Source: Melastoma dodecandrum (Eukaryota; Streptophyta; Magnoliopsida; Myrtales; Melastomataceae). From it: a stretch of DNA of 64,000 bases. Of this stretch, positions 39,003 through 51,719 are shown piece by piece; the stretch's first letter is position 1, and each line of letters begins with the position of its first letter. Under the pieces are notes generated by a model. It saw nothing but the letters and a program-made list of their open reading frames with translations. It was not told where the DNA came from and did no database searches. The stretch spans positions 124,001 through 188,000 of the forward strand of contig JARUPY010000501.1 in the NCBI GenBank assembly GCA_029817715.1. The letters run 5' to 3'. Made by a program: the position numbers and the translations under genes.

Positions 39003-40325
39003 ATTTTGTTGTTGCCATAGCCTATTAACAGTTTTGTGTGATTGCATTGTACTTTTTAATCAGCAAGTAACGATGTATCTTTTGTTCGAATATTTGAACT
39101 GAGAGCACCTGCATTTTGTTGAATAATGTACAGTAGTTTCCTTCCTAAAGTGGCTGTTCTTGGAATTCGTAATGTGCTTGTGGAATCCAGTCTCTGAATA
39201 GGTAATTCACCTATAATGTTCTTTCAGAACAACATTCAAGAGTCACAGAAGCAGCTTGCTGTACTAATATAACATAGTTGTCTTTTACTTAGAATGTCGA
39301 CTTTTTCCTTGCACGAGAGATGCGGGCTTTCCTCCAAATTTGAGATGGTGATTGGCAAACTATATGCAACCATCATTTCAGGGGTTGATTTTCAACGCCA
39401 TTCCTTGCAGCACCATATGCACAATGGGGGCTGCTTCGTGATGTCGCAGTTACAACAAGCTGTATCACAGTTGTTATTGCATCCTGCAGTAGGAACATGA
39501 AAAACCCTCATGGCAAAGTTGCATGCTTGAAATGATTTACCTGAAGGGAAGCGCTGTCAACTGCTAGACACATTTGAAGCATCCATTACCTGTGATAGTG
39601 ACATAGAGAGGTGTTTCCTCCTCACCGACGAATGACAGGAAACGAGTTCCTAAAACTGTGGTTTTGGTGCCAGTGATTATGAACAGGATCAGAACACATG
39701 CCATTGCTGTAATCCTCATTTGTGGAAGCAGTGATAGAGTTAGCTCATTTGTTGTTGGAGTCATCGTCTTGCGATTGCCTTATATACTCGTGAAAGGGCA
39801 AGGGCAAAGGCATTCACCGTTGTCTGTTTTATATGCCCGAAGCTATTTGTTAGGGAAGGTCACCCAGAGAGTGCTTTGTGTTGGTAAGATCTAATCACAT
39901 GGACTATGTTAGATTTTGTATTATTAGATAACCTCAGTCTTCTCTATCACAGCAATCATGTGATGACAATGACTGGGCCGCGTCTCCTTGTCTTGATATG
40001 CCATCGCCTTACTATGATGATCATCCATTTCATAACTTCTAGAGATGACAGTTGAACAACTTTCTAGGTGCACAACCTTTGTACCTTTCCTGGATGGGAA
40101 ACCTCCCGTTCAATAACAAGTAGTTCAACTAGTCCAATCTCCAATGTCAACTAACAGGCATAACAATATCTCATAATATGCATCTGTTGGAATTGATCAT
40201 TTCCATCCAGTTCATGCTTCAGCTACGCAAACACATGGCACCCATGTCTCGGTACATGACTTATTGAATCAAATATTCAGTAACACCCAGCAGGAAGACT
40301 GATAACATCAGGAAAAGGAGACAAG
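39003..40325. other. Convergent 3' spacer between ATP12 and SDH2
   Basis: The 1.3-kb tail-to-tail region holds no protein signal on either strand. It probably includes both 3' UTRs. Confidence 0.45.
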
Positions 40326-41806
40326 CTATTTTGCAAGTTGGAGCTGCTTGATGTTTACAATCTGCTTTCCTGGATTCAATCCTTTAGGGCAAGCACGAGC
40401 GCAATTTAGAATAGTATGGCAGCGGTAGAGCTTGAATTCGTCGTTAATCGCATCGAGTCTTTCCCGGGTGTATTCATCTCGGCTATCCATAATCCACCTA
40501 CACGCCAAAGAAAGCATGCATGACAAAACAGTCTGGCAAGAGAAGCAAATAAATACGAAGAACACAAATGCTGTAATCAGCAGAGTATAGCCTAAAGTTG
40601 CATCAACCGTGTAACCACAAAGCTCAATTCTTCAAAATCAGACAATTTGAGAGAAAATGGGTCCGCCTTTTCAGCAGCCAGAAGGCTTTTGCAGGGGGCT
40701 GAAAATTATTTGAACATCTTAAAAAATTAGTGAACAAGACGCAAGTTTGATTGAGAAATTCACTTCAACTGAGAGAAAGAGAGGGGGAGGGAGGCGGGAG
40801 CCATTTATGATGCTACTAACAAATGAAAAAGCATTAAGATCTGAACTTTACATAGGCAAACAATCATTTAGAGTGATTAAGGATTAAAATCAGGTAAGCG
40901 ACCCCAGTAAAGCAGAGAACACCATTCAACGTGTGTAGTATCATGTCATCACGAAGTAGCTGAAAACAGACAAGGCAAACCGGCCAAAGCTTGAACATTT
41001 CCAATGCAATTCACTGTAACAGGGCATCCCTAGAACGAATATCTCATGCCTTCCAATGGGGGTAGAGAATCGGTAACAAGGCTGACGAAAACAATCACCA
41101 ACACAATCAAATAACCTCGGAGGACAGCAACATCTAAAAATGCAGACCTGTTGGCATGAAGAAGGGCGGCGGGACCCAAGTAACTCTCCGGGTTCCACCA
41201 ATAGCTGGGGCAGGAAGTACTGCAACAGGAACACAGGATGCACTCATACATGCCGTCGAGCTTGGCCCTATCCTTCTTGCTCTGGAGGATCTCCTTCCCA
41301 TCCTTGGGCTGGGGGGACTTCCTCTTGAGCCAGGGCTCGATGCTCTTGTACTGGTTGTAGAAGTTGGTCATGTCGACGACCAGATCCTTGATGACGAACA
41401 TGTGGGGGAGAGGGGTGATGGTGGAGTCGGATGAAGCGGGAGGTATCTTGGTGAGGCAGGCGAGTCCATTGCATCCGTCGATGTTCATGGCGCAGGAGCC
41501 GCAGATTCCCTCGCGGCAGGAGCGGCGGAAGGTGAGGGTGGGGTCGACCTCGTTCTTGATCTTGATGAGGGCGTCAAGAACCATGGGTCCGCAGTCGTTG
41601 AGGTCGATCTGGAAGTTTTGGAGGGTGGGCTTGGAAGGGTTGTCGGGGCTCCACCGGTAGATGGAGAAGGTCTTCATGGCAGACGATTTGGCCTTGGGGG
41701 GCTCAGCCTCGGAGGCATGGAGGCGTGCGGGTTGTAGGAGGCAAGCCGGCCTGATGTATGACGACTTCGCCGTCGACGCAGCTCGCCTGAGGAGGGGCGT
41801 CGCCAT
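40326..41806 (-). CDS. SDH2: Succinate dehydrogenase iron-sulfur subunit (complex II), 276 aa
   Basis: SDH2 carries electrons from the flavoprotein to ubiquinone in the inner mitochondrial membrane. Exons 41806-41148 and 40497-40326 join in frame ([13 protein letters not shown]). The presequence [20 protein letters not shown] is Arg/Ser-rich. The 2Fe-2S ligands are in [10 protein letters not shown] plus GLAC. The 4Fe-4S and 3Fe-4S ligands are in [12 protein letters not shown] and [17 protein letters not shown]. The C-terminus IKQLQLAK is typical of plant SDH2-1/2-2. The frame remains open upstream to 42064, but the extra residues lack similarity and the ATG at 41806 gives the family start. 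The single intron separates the two cluster-binding halves. Appears functional. Confidence 0.97.
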
Positions 41807-42272
41807 CGGGGGACAATCGGGGAGGGTTGGTACGACGGAAAGGTAGTAACGCCAGAAGGCAAGGGCCGAACTGGATTGGGAGGGACAGACACAGACAGAG
41901 AGGTGGCGATCAGGTGCGGACGTCCTCATGCATATACAGGAGGGAACGTCCGACGTGGAGGAACCTACGCCGTTGATTACCCAAAGCATCTGACCAAGAG
42001 ATTCAACACAATCCGGTTTCATGTGTTTGATGTGGATGTCTGAGGGGAGTTGCCATAAATTCATATCAGGACAGGAGCGTGGCCACCATGAGAATCACTC
42101 AACCTGCCTTGTTTCTTACATTTTCTTCTCTTCTTCGGTTGTGGGCTTGACCTGAATCCTATTACAATCCTATTTCTTTCGTGTTGTTAGCATATCAACG
42201 CCCTCTTTTGTCAAAATACGCACCAAACCAACACTTTTAAAAGAATCATAAGCTCATGCCTCTAGCATCATC
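41807..42272. other. SDH2 promoter region
   Basis: Upstream region of SDH2, abutting the 3' end of the next minus-strand gene. No other feature recognised. Confidence 0.45.
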
Positions 42273-44904
42273 TCATAGAATGTCGACTACTCTTTCCTGT
42301 CGGACAGCTGGTCGATCGTCTTGTTCGAGTTCTTCGTTGCCCCTTTCTCCCTTGAAGGATCTCTGGCTGATTATCCTAGGCAGTGCGCTCTTTGACTTGA
42401 GGATCCTCCCATTGCTGCCGCTGATCGATTGGCTCCTGACGCTACTCTTCGCGAGGTTATCTGATAAGATCTTTACCAGTGTCTCGAATCGACGCCTTGA
42501 CGTCGGGTACCTTGAGATCGACCTGGTTATCCCTCGAAGCCTTCGGAAGAGCCAGAAAAGAAGAGGCCATAAGTACAGAGAGGACAGTTCCGAGAATTGG
42601 GATTAGGCATCCATGATTAGTACCTTCGAGCTAGTCCGTCAAGTTCGGCTCTTCTTAGCTCCGGTTCGGGAGGACAGCCCACGAAAGATTTCTTCAACCT
42701 CTCCACATCTCCGCCATATAGGACGAGCTTGCAGAGGTAGTCCTCTTCTGCTACGACCAGATTTTCTGCTCTGATCTGTTCTTTGAGGATTAATAGGGGA
42801 TTAAGAAACCAATCAAAGAACACGTCTTTAGGCCTGTCGGTGCTCAACAATTCAGTTTCTCCGTCGGCTGCAATTCGAACAACAATCGCATAAGTTCAAC
42901 TTGCGCAACTGATTAATGGGGGAGTTATGGGTTCTTATGCATCGGCACACGCATAGGACTCACCCAACAAGAGTCCTGCAGAGTTTTCTCGAGCAGAACG
43001 CAAGAGGGCTTTAAGGAGGCAATAAGCAGGCAACCCTATGCTTATCACTCCGCCGCCTCTTTTAGACTTCGCCTCTTCTATGTCTTCTGCATTTATAAGC
43101 CCTTCGGATGCCATTCGTTCCCCGTGTCTTTCGCACTCGTTAAATAAGCTATCAAGCAACTAAAAAGGGTTCAAGTTCACAAGGGAACCACAGCACGGGG
43201 TACCCTCCCGAGAGAACCAAAAGGGTCGAGAAAAAACACCTCAAGTGGCTTCAATTCTCGAAGCAAATTTATTGAACTCGTACGTGCCGGAGAACCTTTA
43301 AATGAACTGGGCTTGGACAGGGATGCTGTACGAGAGGGGATCTTCAAGAGATTGGCCTTTTTCCTCCTGTACTGCGCTCTGTTTTAAGCGCAATGAGACA
43401 AAACGGTTGGACTGCAGCGGCGGAATTCAAACGATAATCAGAACCGCGCTGTCGTTAGTCAGTTGTACCTCGGGAAGCAGGATCCGTCAGGCATGTCGAG
43501 AATGTCGCTGCTGTATTCGTCATAAATCGACAAGGAGGCAACCACATAGCAGAGCCCTAGCCATAAGGAGGATTCCTATAACAATCCATGCGAGATTAAG
43601 GACAAGAAGTAATGTGTGAAGAAGCTCCTCTAAATGAATAGAAATTCGAATTTGAACCTGATATGCCACGACGCCTGCATAAGCACCGAGGAAGACACTC
43701 GAGACAATGGAGCCTAAGACAGCACCCAGGACAGCGAGGGGCCAGAGAAGGATCGCAAGACCAGCAAATGGCACACAGATAGTCTCCAAGAAAGGTCCTT
43801 CTCGACCAATGAGATCATGAAATAGACGTTTCCATCCCTTGAACAGCATGTAAGGGCTCTTAAACAAGGCAATAAGAGAGACAATTGGCATGTCGACCAG
43901 AAATCCAAGGACTCCGGCCAGGAGAGCACCGGGAAGATGTAGGATTCTGCAATAGAACATTTACCCAATCAGGACAAGAGTTTCGACACCCAAAACAGAA
44001 TTCTCGCTGGTATGTAATAGCTTTTACATATCATTTTCTTTGGAGAGTATGCAAAACAGACCTAATCTCGTAATATTTCCCTTGGGCGGGATCTTGGCAC
44101 CGGAGCGTCCATGAAGGAAAAATAGGAATGGTAGCAAACATCGAGAAAGTCCCGAACAGCGGTGAAGCTCCCTTTAACGGTGCTCCATGTTCCATCCTTC
44201 ACGGCATAAAATCATCACTTTCAGAAATCAATTGAAGTTCCCAACATCACAAATCATCAAGCTCACGTACACAGAAACAGCGAAAGATTTGATTGCTCTT
44301 GCCACTTCCAACAGCATCAAAAGTGGCGAATATCGGCGAGAGAAGTCCATAAGTAGCCCCACAGAGGATGCTCCCCACAATGCCGAAGACGGGCCAGCAA
44401 ACGAAGACGATGGGAGCACAGATGAGGAGGACAAGCTTCAGAACAGGGCCAAAGTATTTTGCCCTGATGAGAGGAAACATTCAATAACGGGACCAGACCG
44501 GACCTTCTGGCGGAAAACAGAGATGGAAGAGCTCACCTTAGCAGGCAATAGCATGTCCAGAAAGCGTGAACCGGCCAAAAACCCAGGATAATCGAGGTAT
44601 TACCGACTGCGATGATGAGACACACCGCAGGGCAAAGAACAACACCTAAATAAGAAAAGGGTAGGGGAGAATCAAAACCACCAGCCAGTTGTGAGGCTAA
44701 AGGCTACAGCACAAGTATATCACCAAGAGCTGGTATGGGATCTGGGAACAACCCAACAATCGCCATTACTGTCAAAATAAAGCAGTTGGGAGGACTATGA
44801 ACCGACAGACCTTTGATCAAGCCCAGGAGAAGGAGCCCCGCGAAGACAGGCAAGAAGCGAATGAAGTTCCACAGTCGAGCCACAGCACCCCTGGGAGGCT
44901 CCAT
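42273..44904 (-). CDS. Plant-specific multi-pass membrane protein, ten exons, 2-nt frameshift in exon 4
   Basis: Function unknown; the family is conserved across land plants. Minus-strand exons: 44904-44811, 44645-44537, 44463-44271, 44196-44062, 43946-43658, 43575-43469, 43378-43240, 43159-42964, 42867-42624, 42540-42273. The N-terminal half is strongly hydrophobic, with several membrane segments (FIRFLPVFAGLLLLGLIKG; PVLKLVLLICAPIVFVCWPV; GAVLGSIVSSVFLGAYAGVV) and family blocks GREGPFLETICVPFAGLAIL and LSIYDEYSSDILDMPDGSC. The cytoplasmic half has RPKDVFFDWFLNPLLILKEQ and PEPELRRAELDGLARR. All junctions keep frame except exon 4. There FSFMDA and LRCQDPAQGKYYEIR lie in different frames, two bases short of relatives. 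With two bases more the protein would be 591 residues. It is a recent null allele, a young pseudogene or an assembly error. Confidence 0.85.
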
Positions 44905-45557
44905 TAGGCTACCCCTTGTTCAAAACCCTTTTTGTCTTAGACAGCACAACCCCAGAAACACGAAACGCATCACCCCACCTTCTTTCCCAACAAGTAAGAA
45001 ACAACACCCGGAACTAAGAATCTAGAATGCTTGAAGCTCAAGTTCAAACCGATGAGAAGTGCTTCCCAGTCCATCTTTTTCTGGGGAATAGAAAAAAACA
45101 ATAAAATAGTACCCAATTTCTTAAACTCTTGGCTTTTCATTTTCCTTTTTTTTGTTAATGATATTATTAACGTGGGGGAGTATGGCATGGCGTAATTGGC
45201 AGGAGTCCATCAATGCTGCGGTAAAGTAATAGATTTCCTTCTAGGAGTGCGTGCTCGTCCTCACTCTCATCTGGCCTAAACATATTATTATATATATTCA
45301 TTCGATGCTTTTCTTTCATGTTCTTTTTTATTCCCAGTGAGATTTGATGTTTTAAGTTTCATCAAAGAAATGGCCATGTCGGCCAAAAGTGGTAAAGTTA
45401 TTCAAATTCCTCACTTCCCGGGCTATATCAATCACCAAATGTAGCATAAACCATGTAAAAATACACACAGTGCCAATACTCCCTCCCATTTACAACATGT
45501 AGACTTCCCGACAGCTTATTCCTTGGTTTGCTTGCTGTCGTGTTCTGCCCCGCTGCA
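44905..45557. other. Promoter of the membrane-protein gene and 3' flank of CIA2-like gene
   Basis: Two minus-strand genes flank this spacer. It includes an AT-rich stretch (about 45105-45170). Nothing else recognised. Confidence 0.45.
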
Positions 45558-46691
45558 TTATTCCTCGCCGTTCCTCCTCACGAATCGTCCCTGTAGATCC
45601 GACGACGGTCGTTCGTCTTAGCACAATTGCGGGATAACAAGAAGATGAGGAAGCAAGTGATTGGTTTTCGTGTTACAAGTATTTCGTACCTTGATGCGGG
45701 GACGTTTCTCGGCGTTGAGCTTCCTGACCTCGTACCTGATCCGTTTGGCAAACAAGCGGTTGTGCCTCTTCTCCTTGTACCTAAGCACGCTGGCCTCCCT
45801 CTGCCTCATCTTCCCTTCCTTATCCTCTGAACTGAGGATTCCGTCCCCGATCTCGCCCTTCTCAGGAACCGTCCACAAATTAGCCCCGCCAGTTAGCCAC
45901 TCAGTTGTGCCCTGCTCCAGATTACAAGGAATAAGCAAACTCGGGGCATTGCTCCTAACCTATTTGGCGGGAAGAAGAGAGCGAGATCTTACCCTGCCAA
46001 AAGAGTCGAACTCGGGGAACAGATCGGGAACGGTCTGAGGAGACTCTTCCGTCCCGATCCGACGACAAATGAACAAAGAACCTCTGTCGGACCAGGTGTC
46101 CAGTATCTCCTGATAATCGAGCTTCAGCGACAGGGAAAGCAACCCCCCGGCTGCCAAGGCTGCAGCCGCCACCGCAGTACGGTAGTTGCTACTGACCTCC
46201 TCGTCCTTCTTCTCCACCACCTCACTAAACCGCACCCACTTCTCCTCGTGATCCTCGCACCCGTCTCGGCTATTATATCCGCTCTTCATCGCGCTCCTCA
46301 ACTGCGGGCCCGAACCACCGTAAGCACACCTCAGCGACACCGACTCCTCCCCTGAAGTCCCCGCCACGGTCGTGCAGGTCTCCTCATCCCGGCAGTTGAG
46401 GAGGTCCTTGAGGGTGGCGCTGGCGTCATCGGAGCTGGAGAATAGAAGGGCCGCGTGGTCGTCGATCGCCTGGCAACTCTCCACAGCAAGCGATGAGCAA
46501 GGGGGATGCAGTAGCGAGAGTTTAGGGAGCTGATGCTTGTCGGAACAGCGGCGGTTGCGTCGGGTGTAGTAGTGACGGAGGGGACGGAGACGGGAAGAAG
46601 GAACAGCAGGGGAGTCGTGGGGAGGGGAGAGCTGGGATCGGAGGCTGAGGAACTTGGGGCGCTTCCTGGTGGCTCCGCTGCTTCTCTTCAT
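45558..46691 (-). CDS. CCT-motif protein of the CIA2/CIL type, 317 aa
   Basis: CIA2 (CHLOROPLAST IMPORT APPARATUS 2) and its relatives are nuclear transcription regulators that raise expression of chloroplast import and translation genes. Exons 46691-45993, 45911-45690 and 45590-45558 join in frame. Exon 1 is Ser/Arg-rich at the start and ends with the CIA2-type block [19 protein letters not shown]. The CCT motif spans exons 2 and 3: [42 protein letters not shown]. It stops after ten residues of exon 3. At 317 aa the protein is shorter than Arabidopsis CIA2 (over 400 aa), so it may belong to the CIL subgroup. Looks intact. Confidence 0.9.
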
Positions 46692-47538
46692 GGGATCTCA
46701 GTCGATCTCGTCGGGGGGGTGTGATCGGTTCCAGCAAGTAAGGATGAAGATGGAGTTGGAGCCTGAGGGTGAGGGTGAGGGTGAGGGGAAGTCAGTGTGG
46801 AAAAAGTGCAGTGGCATTTTCTTTGTTTTGGGGGTGGGGTGGACCAATCGGGGTGTGACCATCGCTGAGTCACGGGAAGGAGGGGGGACACTTATTACCC
46901 CCCCCCCCAACTTTTCACACGTGTCGTCTTCCCATTGGAGAATATCGAGTTTCCTAGATTTCGTTCAGCTGAGGTTGTCCTGAGTCGCAATTCGGGATCC
47001 CGGGGGAGGCCACGAATGTAATTTCATCCAAACGAACAGGCCTTTTTAGGTTAATAGTTCCTTTTCACGTGATGATTGCCTTAAAAAACCCAACCAACCT
47101 TTTATTACCCAACAACCACCCCATGTCTTAGTCTCACTCCTATCCAACAGGCCTACTTACTACTACTCCCAACCCAACACCACCAAGGCCCGGAACCACC
47201 ATCCATTTTCCTTCTTCGTTGTTCATGGGCGGCATCGATCATGGTATTTAGTTTCTTCCAGGAAGTCCACAAATTGTTTATACAGAGGTTTTGTGAATAC
47301 ACAATCTCCCCAAACCAAATTCAATGTCACAACAGTGATGACGTAACGTCAGGCTGGGCGATATGAAGTGAGGTGAAGGGCTGCGCGGTCGTGGTTTTGC
47401 GATCCGATGATCGGGAAAGAATCATCCGGTCCAGACGGTCCGCGCCATTCTCTGCCTTCTCCGGTTGGGGGTCGGCGATTTTCCTAGACTTCTCGTGGCG
47501 ACTGGCGATCCACACTCCTATGAAACCTCTGCATGCTT
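46692..47538. other. CIA2-like promoter and leader with GAGGGT repeat
   Basis: A GAGGGT tandem run at about 46764-46791 lies in the probable 5' leader; on the transcribed minus strand it is a CCTCAC repeat. A C run sits at about 46900-46910. The rest shows no gene. Confidence 0.5.
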
Positions 47539-49054
47539 TCAAACGACATGCTCAGTTTCTCCAGCTTGTCTTGGCTCGCCATTCCCTGATTGTTGAGCTT
47601 CTCGGGCCTCTGTACTCTTCCTAGGTTTCTCTCTTCGGTCAGTGTTCTTCCTTGAAGCCTCGAGCAAGTCGGTGCTCTTCTGCGGCTGCTCGAACTCGTC
47701 GGTCCTTTGCCTAGAGTTGCCTCTTTGAGATGGCGACTTCAACACGGTATACTCAAACTTCTTGAGATGCCTGATGAACTCAGGGGGTACGTCTCCAAAT
47801 CGCAATGGTTTCCACCTTGTATCCAGAGTGGCTCAAACTTCTCTTCGCAAAGTTCCAAGAGTTGCTTGCCGTGGGAGCAGTCGACTGCGACATGGGAAGT
47901 TCCCAGTGAGTGATTTGAGGATTTCGACGATCAATGCCTGGTCACAGTTACAATGCGATGAGATCACGGCCATACTCATGTGTATAATGAGGACCGGACA
48001 GTTAACAAGCAGAATTTTGTCGATATTCTGCATACAACAACATGAGGGAGAAAAAGATCAGGAAAAACGAAAGCCAACTTGAACTGAATTCAAATCCATA
48101 TTATCTCGAACACTAACCGGAGAAAATCAGCTTTACCTTGTAGATGTCGAACTGATAAGATCACCTGATGGGAAACATGACCCTTAAGCCAGAGAGTATT
48201 GAACAGTGAAGAACAACAGCTCTGAGATGGGCAGTCTTAGCTGAAATATCCAAAGTCGGACCGCTTCCAACCGACTGTCTATAGAGAATGATATCTTCTT
48301 GTTTAGAGCCATAACTTTCTTAGGGACATTTATAGACGCTTCTATATCGAAATACGTGTTCTGTTCAGTTGGCTGAGATCATAAGACGCGGTTATCAGAT
48401 AATCCGGAAAACATGCAATTCAGATCGATGCTGATGTAAAACAAAAGTACAGCGGTTTAGCCTAAACAAACATTTCCGGTGGACTTCCCATATCAGGAGT
48501 AGTCGTACCTGCCAAGAGAACCCAGTTAATGACCCAGAGAACCGAGCTTCGACAAGGTAACCCAACCAACCAACCACTTGCATAAGCACAAACTAACAAC
48601 GCAGACATAGATTTATTAGTAGGTGACTGCAATTATGCTAATCTGATGAAATCCTAAACAAGGACTCAAGAAGGGACGAGTAAATTCAAGTATCCAAATC
48701 AGGCAAGCTTTCATCTTCTCGGCGAAACAACCAGCACTTCCCGGATGCAGATCCCTTGGCTGGCCTAAAATTCAGAAGAATGGGAGGAAAGTGTACTCAC
48801 CCCATGAGATTAACCCGCAAGTGGATGTTGGGCTCGACGAAGAGCTCGTACATCTGACCCAGACTGGCGGCGTTGCCGTGAGAGTACAAAAAGGGGGGAA
48901 CTGGCCATGGGATACCTCGCGTACATAGCCACAATCTCAGTGCCTTTCCTGGTAGGGAGCTTGAGGACCTCCACGTTCTTTCTCCCTTTGAGGGAAGGGG
49001 CTCCGCACCAGAAGCCCCGTCAGGGGCCGGTAAGAAGGCGAACTTCGTCGCCAT
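47539..49054 (-). pseudogene. ABHD17-like alpha/beta-hydrolase pseudogene
   Basis: ABHD17 proteins are membrane-associated serine hydrolases; animal members remove palmitate from proteins. Recognisable pieces on the minus strand: [11 protein letters not shown], then in other frames [33 protein letters not shown], and [20 protein letters not shown]; after a gap LHCSILSGLRVMFPIR, a stop, [60 protein letters not shown]; and a Ser/Thr/Lys tail. At least three frameshifts and one in-frame stop are seen. The exon that should carry the nucleophile motif (GQSVGSG) was not found. An intact paralogue probably exists elsewhere. The family match is firm. Confidence 0.88.
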
Positions 49055-51323
49055 TGACTACGTTGCCCCACCCATCTCTTTCCTCAAAACACCACCTTTT
49101 TTTTCCTCCCGCCAGCTTTCCAACCCTCTCTTTCTGGTCTTCCACCTTAGTTGGAGTCTTTGATCGCTTTTTGCCCCGCTGCACTGGTGGGAGAATTCAA
49201 GAGGGGATGGATGACGTTACCCATTCCCCCGCTTTTGCCTTTCCTGGAAGCTATAACGGTGAGTGACGCACACCCTCAGACAGAGAGAGAGGAGAGGAGA
49301 TTAACCATTAATGATAAATGTTTTATGTGGGTAGTAGTTTTCTTTAGTTTTTGTTTGAATGAGAGATTTGTGTGGTCTTTTATGGGAATTGTTGTCCTTT
49401 CAGAGTTATTAATGGAGTAGAAGTTGTTTTGGGGTTGGGGGGACCACTCTGTTTGGAATGTAATGGTGTGAGTGAGAGAGACTTGACTCACTCCGACTTT
49501 CTGCCCCGCACGTCTTCTGCCGATCCCAAGTTCGCAAATCTCTGCTGGTCTCATCATTTCATATCTCAGAACAGCAAAGTTAGACAAAGCTTTTCTGGTT
49601 TCTTCTGCATGTTAATTGTATTCAGGTGAAAGCCCTTCTTAAATCCCAGAAGATCATTATTGTTGTTGTTGTTGTTGTGGGATTGGGGGGGGGGGGGGGG
49701 CGGAATGGACTCATGTTACTCCCGTGGTATTCAAACCCCTGATCGAAAGGAACGGGGATGTGAGTCCCTTTCAATTCAAAACGTTCGTAGACTCAATATA
49801 TGCCCACCACGCGCATCGTCATCAATTGTCCCTCTAAGTTTTATCAAAACACCCATAACTTGCCCAGCTTCATCCCTCTAGGGATTGAGGACACCCCCAG
49901 GCAAGTTGGTTCCATGATCCAGTGACCTAATTTCACATTTCCTTTGGAGGGTAGGAGTTAGTGACATCAACATGACCTTGAAAGACAACGACCCCATAAC
50001 ATCTCTTCACATTGTTAAAGGATAAAGAGGAATAAAATCAGCTAAACTTCTAACTAGCCCAGCAATGCCTCTCGTCATGGGACCAACAATGTTAGGACGA
50101 GTAAAGAAATAGGCAAAGTGGACCTCTCAACCATATATCGTGATATTATGTCCATCTCAGTCTTCCTTCACAGGTAAAGAACACGAACAGAAAATGTCCC
50201 TCATCAGCCCAAGTCTCTTCACGAAACTCAAGCCGACCACCACTGCATACTGATTTTGAACTGCTCCAATCAGACGGTTTAATTGCTCAGCTGAGGAAGT
50301 TCAGTTCAGCAGGTTGCAGAAGGCTCAGGCTCAATTATTTGTTCATAGTTTAAATGAACCGTATTATACCATAAAGATCTGGTCAAAAGCACAAATCACA
50401 GCCTCATGTTTCATCTCCATATTTCAATAAAACTAAAAATAAGTAACAAGCAAAGCAATACTAATTGAAGTACCACGTAACAAGCAATACTGACCGAACA
50501 TAATGGCAAGTCACTAGAAATCAACCCGTCTTCCGATCCATAAATCCAAACCCAGGATATAAGTGCGAGCTTACCAGCTTGGTTTAGATGGAAATATCCT
50601 AACACATGAACCATAAGGAATGCTAGACTAGACTTTAACCATACAACTAGACATTGCACTCTGGCCAGAAATATGCATCATTGCACTCTGGCCAGTAATA
50701 TGCATAGAAATAAAGTATGAGGGACGGCCAATGAACTGGCTTCTGTAGTAATCTGAAGATGATAGAATTCAAGATGACTATATCAATTAAAAGACAGAGA
50801 GCTGAAGATATTTCATCACGGGGAGTGGAATGTATGTCACATCTACATGATGGTGGACACCTACCAACAGGATAACGGAAAATCACATCGATGGTTAATA
50901 AGCCAGGAACGAAAAAACTGAAAACATGCAACAGCGCACTAGCATTTCAGGACAGCGAATGAGCTGCAACATTCCAACAGGATGACCAAACCTGGAGAAC
51001 AATTCCCAAATTCTGATAGGGATTGCTTAGAACGAAGAATCAGAAACTAGTAGAAAAGCCCATAACACAATACTCAGTGGCATTCTCCTGGTAATCAAAC
51101 ACTCCACTGCCTGCCCCAAATAAATTCAACACCAACTAAAGCCCTAACTGTACCCCAAATAAACAACCATACAATCTATCGCATCTTCTCACGATTGTGG
51201 CAAAAAACTTCGGGTCAGCAAGCGTCAAGATCCAAAATTGGAGAAAAGGCAGGTAATAATGAAAGACATCAGCTAATCTGAGTACCAATCCTTAGAAGAG
51301 CGGGAGAAAAAGTGTACCCAAAG
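49055..51323. other. Long gene-poor spacer
   Basis: About 2.3 kb with no protein signal on either strand. It includes a TTG repeat and a 16-base G run near 49660-49700. The right end (about 50400-51320) may hold untranslated exons or introns of the mS38 gene. Confidence 0.4.
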
Positions 51324-51719
51324 CTAAGTCTGCCTTCTGAGCCTTTTCCTAAGCTTTCTATACTTGTGCTTGTTCATCTTCTTCTTCCTCTTCTTCTTCA
51401 CGCTATCCGCCCACACAACACGGTCCTCGCCCGATTCCTCCAAACCCTCTTGGCACCCAGTGAAGAAGCTGGAAGCAGCAACCGGGTTCGAAGCAAGACA
51501 GTAGGGAAATCCCGTGAACACTGGGAAAGCAGCTGCCTTGCTAGGAATCTCGGCCGGACGTGATCCGAAAGATGGGTTCAGGTCCACAAAGGCGGGGACT
51601 TGGAGTAGGGGCGGTAGTAAGGACTGGGAAGGGGAAGGGGAGGCTGGGATCGGAGATAGGAACGTGCGCGAGAACAGGGACGGTGACCTCCTGAGGAATT
51701 TGTTAACGGCAGAAGCCAT
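51324..51719 (-). CDS. Mitochondrial small-subunit ribosomal protein mS38 (AURKAIP1/COX24 domain), 131 aa
   Basis: mS38 is a small, very basic protein of the mitochondrial ribosome. The single exon ends with VKKKRKKKMNKHKYRKLRKR, the diagnostic COX24/DUF1713 motif with its K-M-x-K-H-K core. The N-terminus MASAVNKFLRRSPSLFSRTF is Arg/Ser-rich and hydroxylated with no acidic residues, a good mitochondrial presequence. The start at 51719 is preferred over an in-frame ATG at 51785 because the shorter form begins like its relatives. The central part (PNPSF, Pro/Ser-rich) is poorly conserved, as usual. Confidence 0.88.
   Translation of the reverse strand: MASAVNKFLRRSPSLFSRTFLSPIPASPSPSQSLLPPLLQVPAFVDLNPSFGSRPAEIPSKAAAFPVFTGFPYCLASNPVAASSFFTGCQEGLEESGEDRVVWADSVKKKRKKKMNKHKYRKLRKRLRRQT

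Noticed and set aside
41807..42064. Upstream in-frame extension of SDH2 with an ATG at 42064
   Set aside because: The extra residues have no similarity to SDH2 and lack presequence character; the ATG at 41806 gives the usual plant start.
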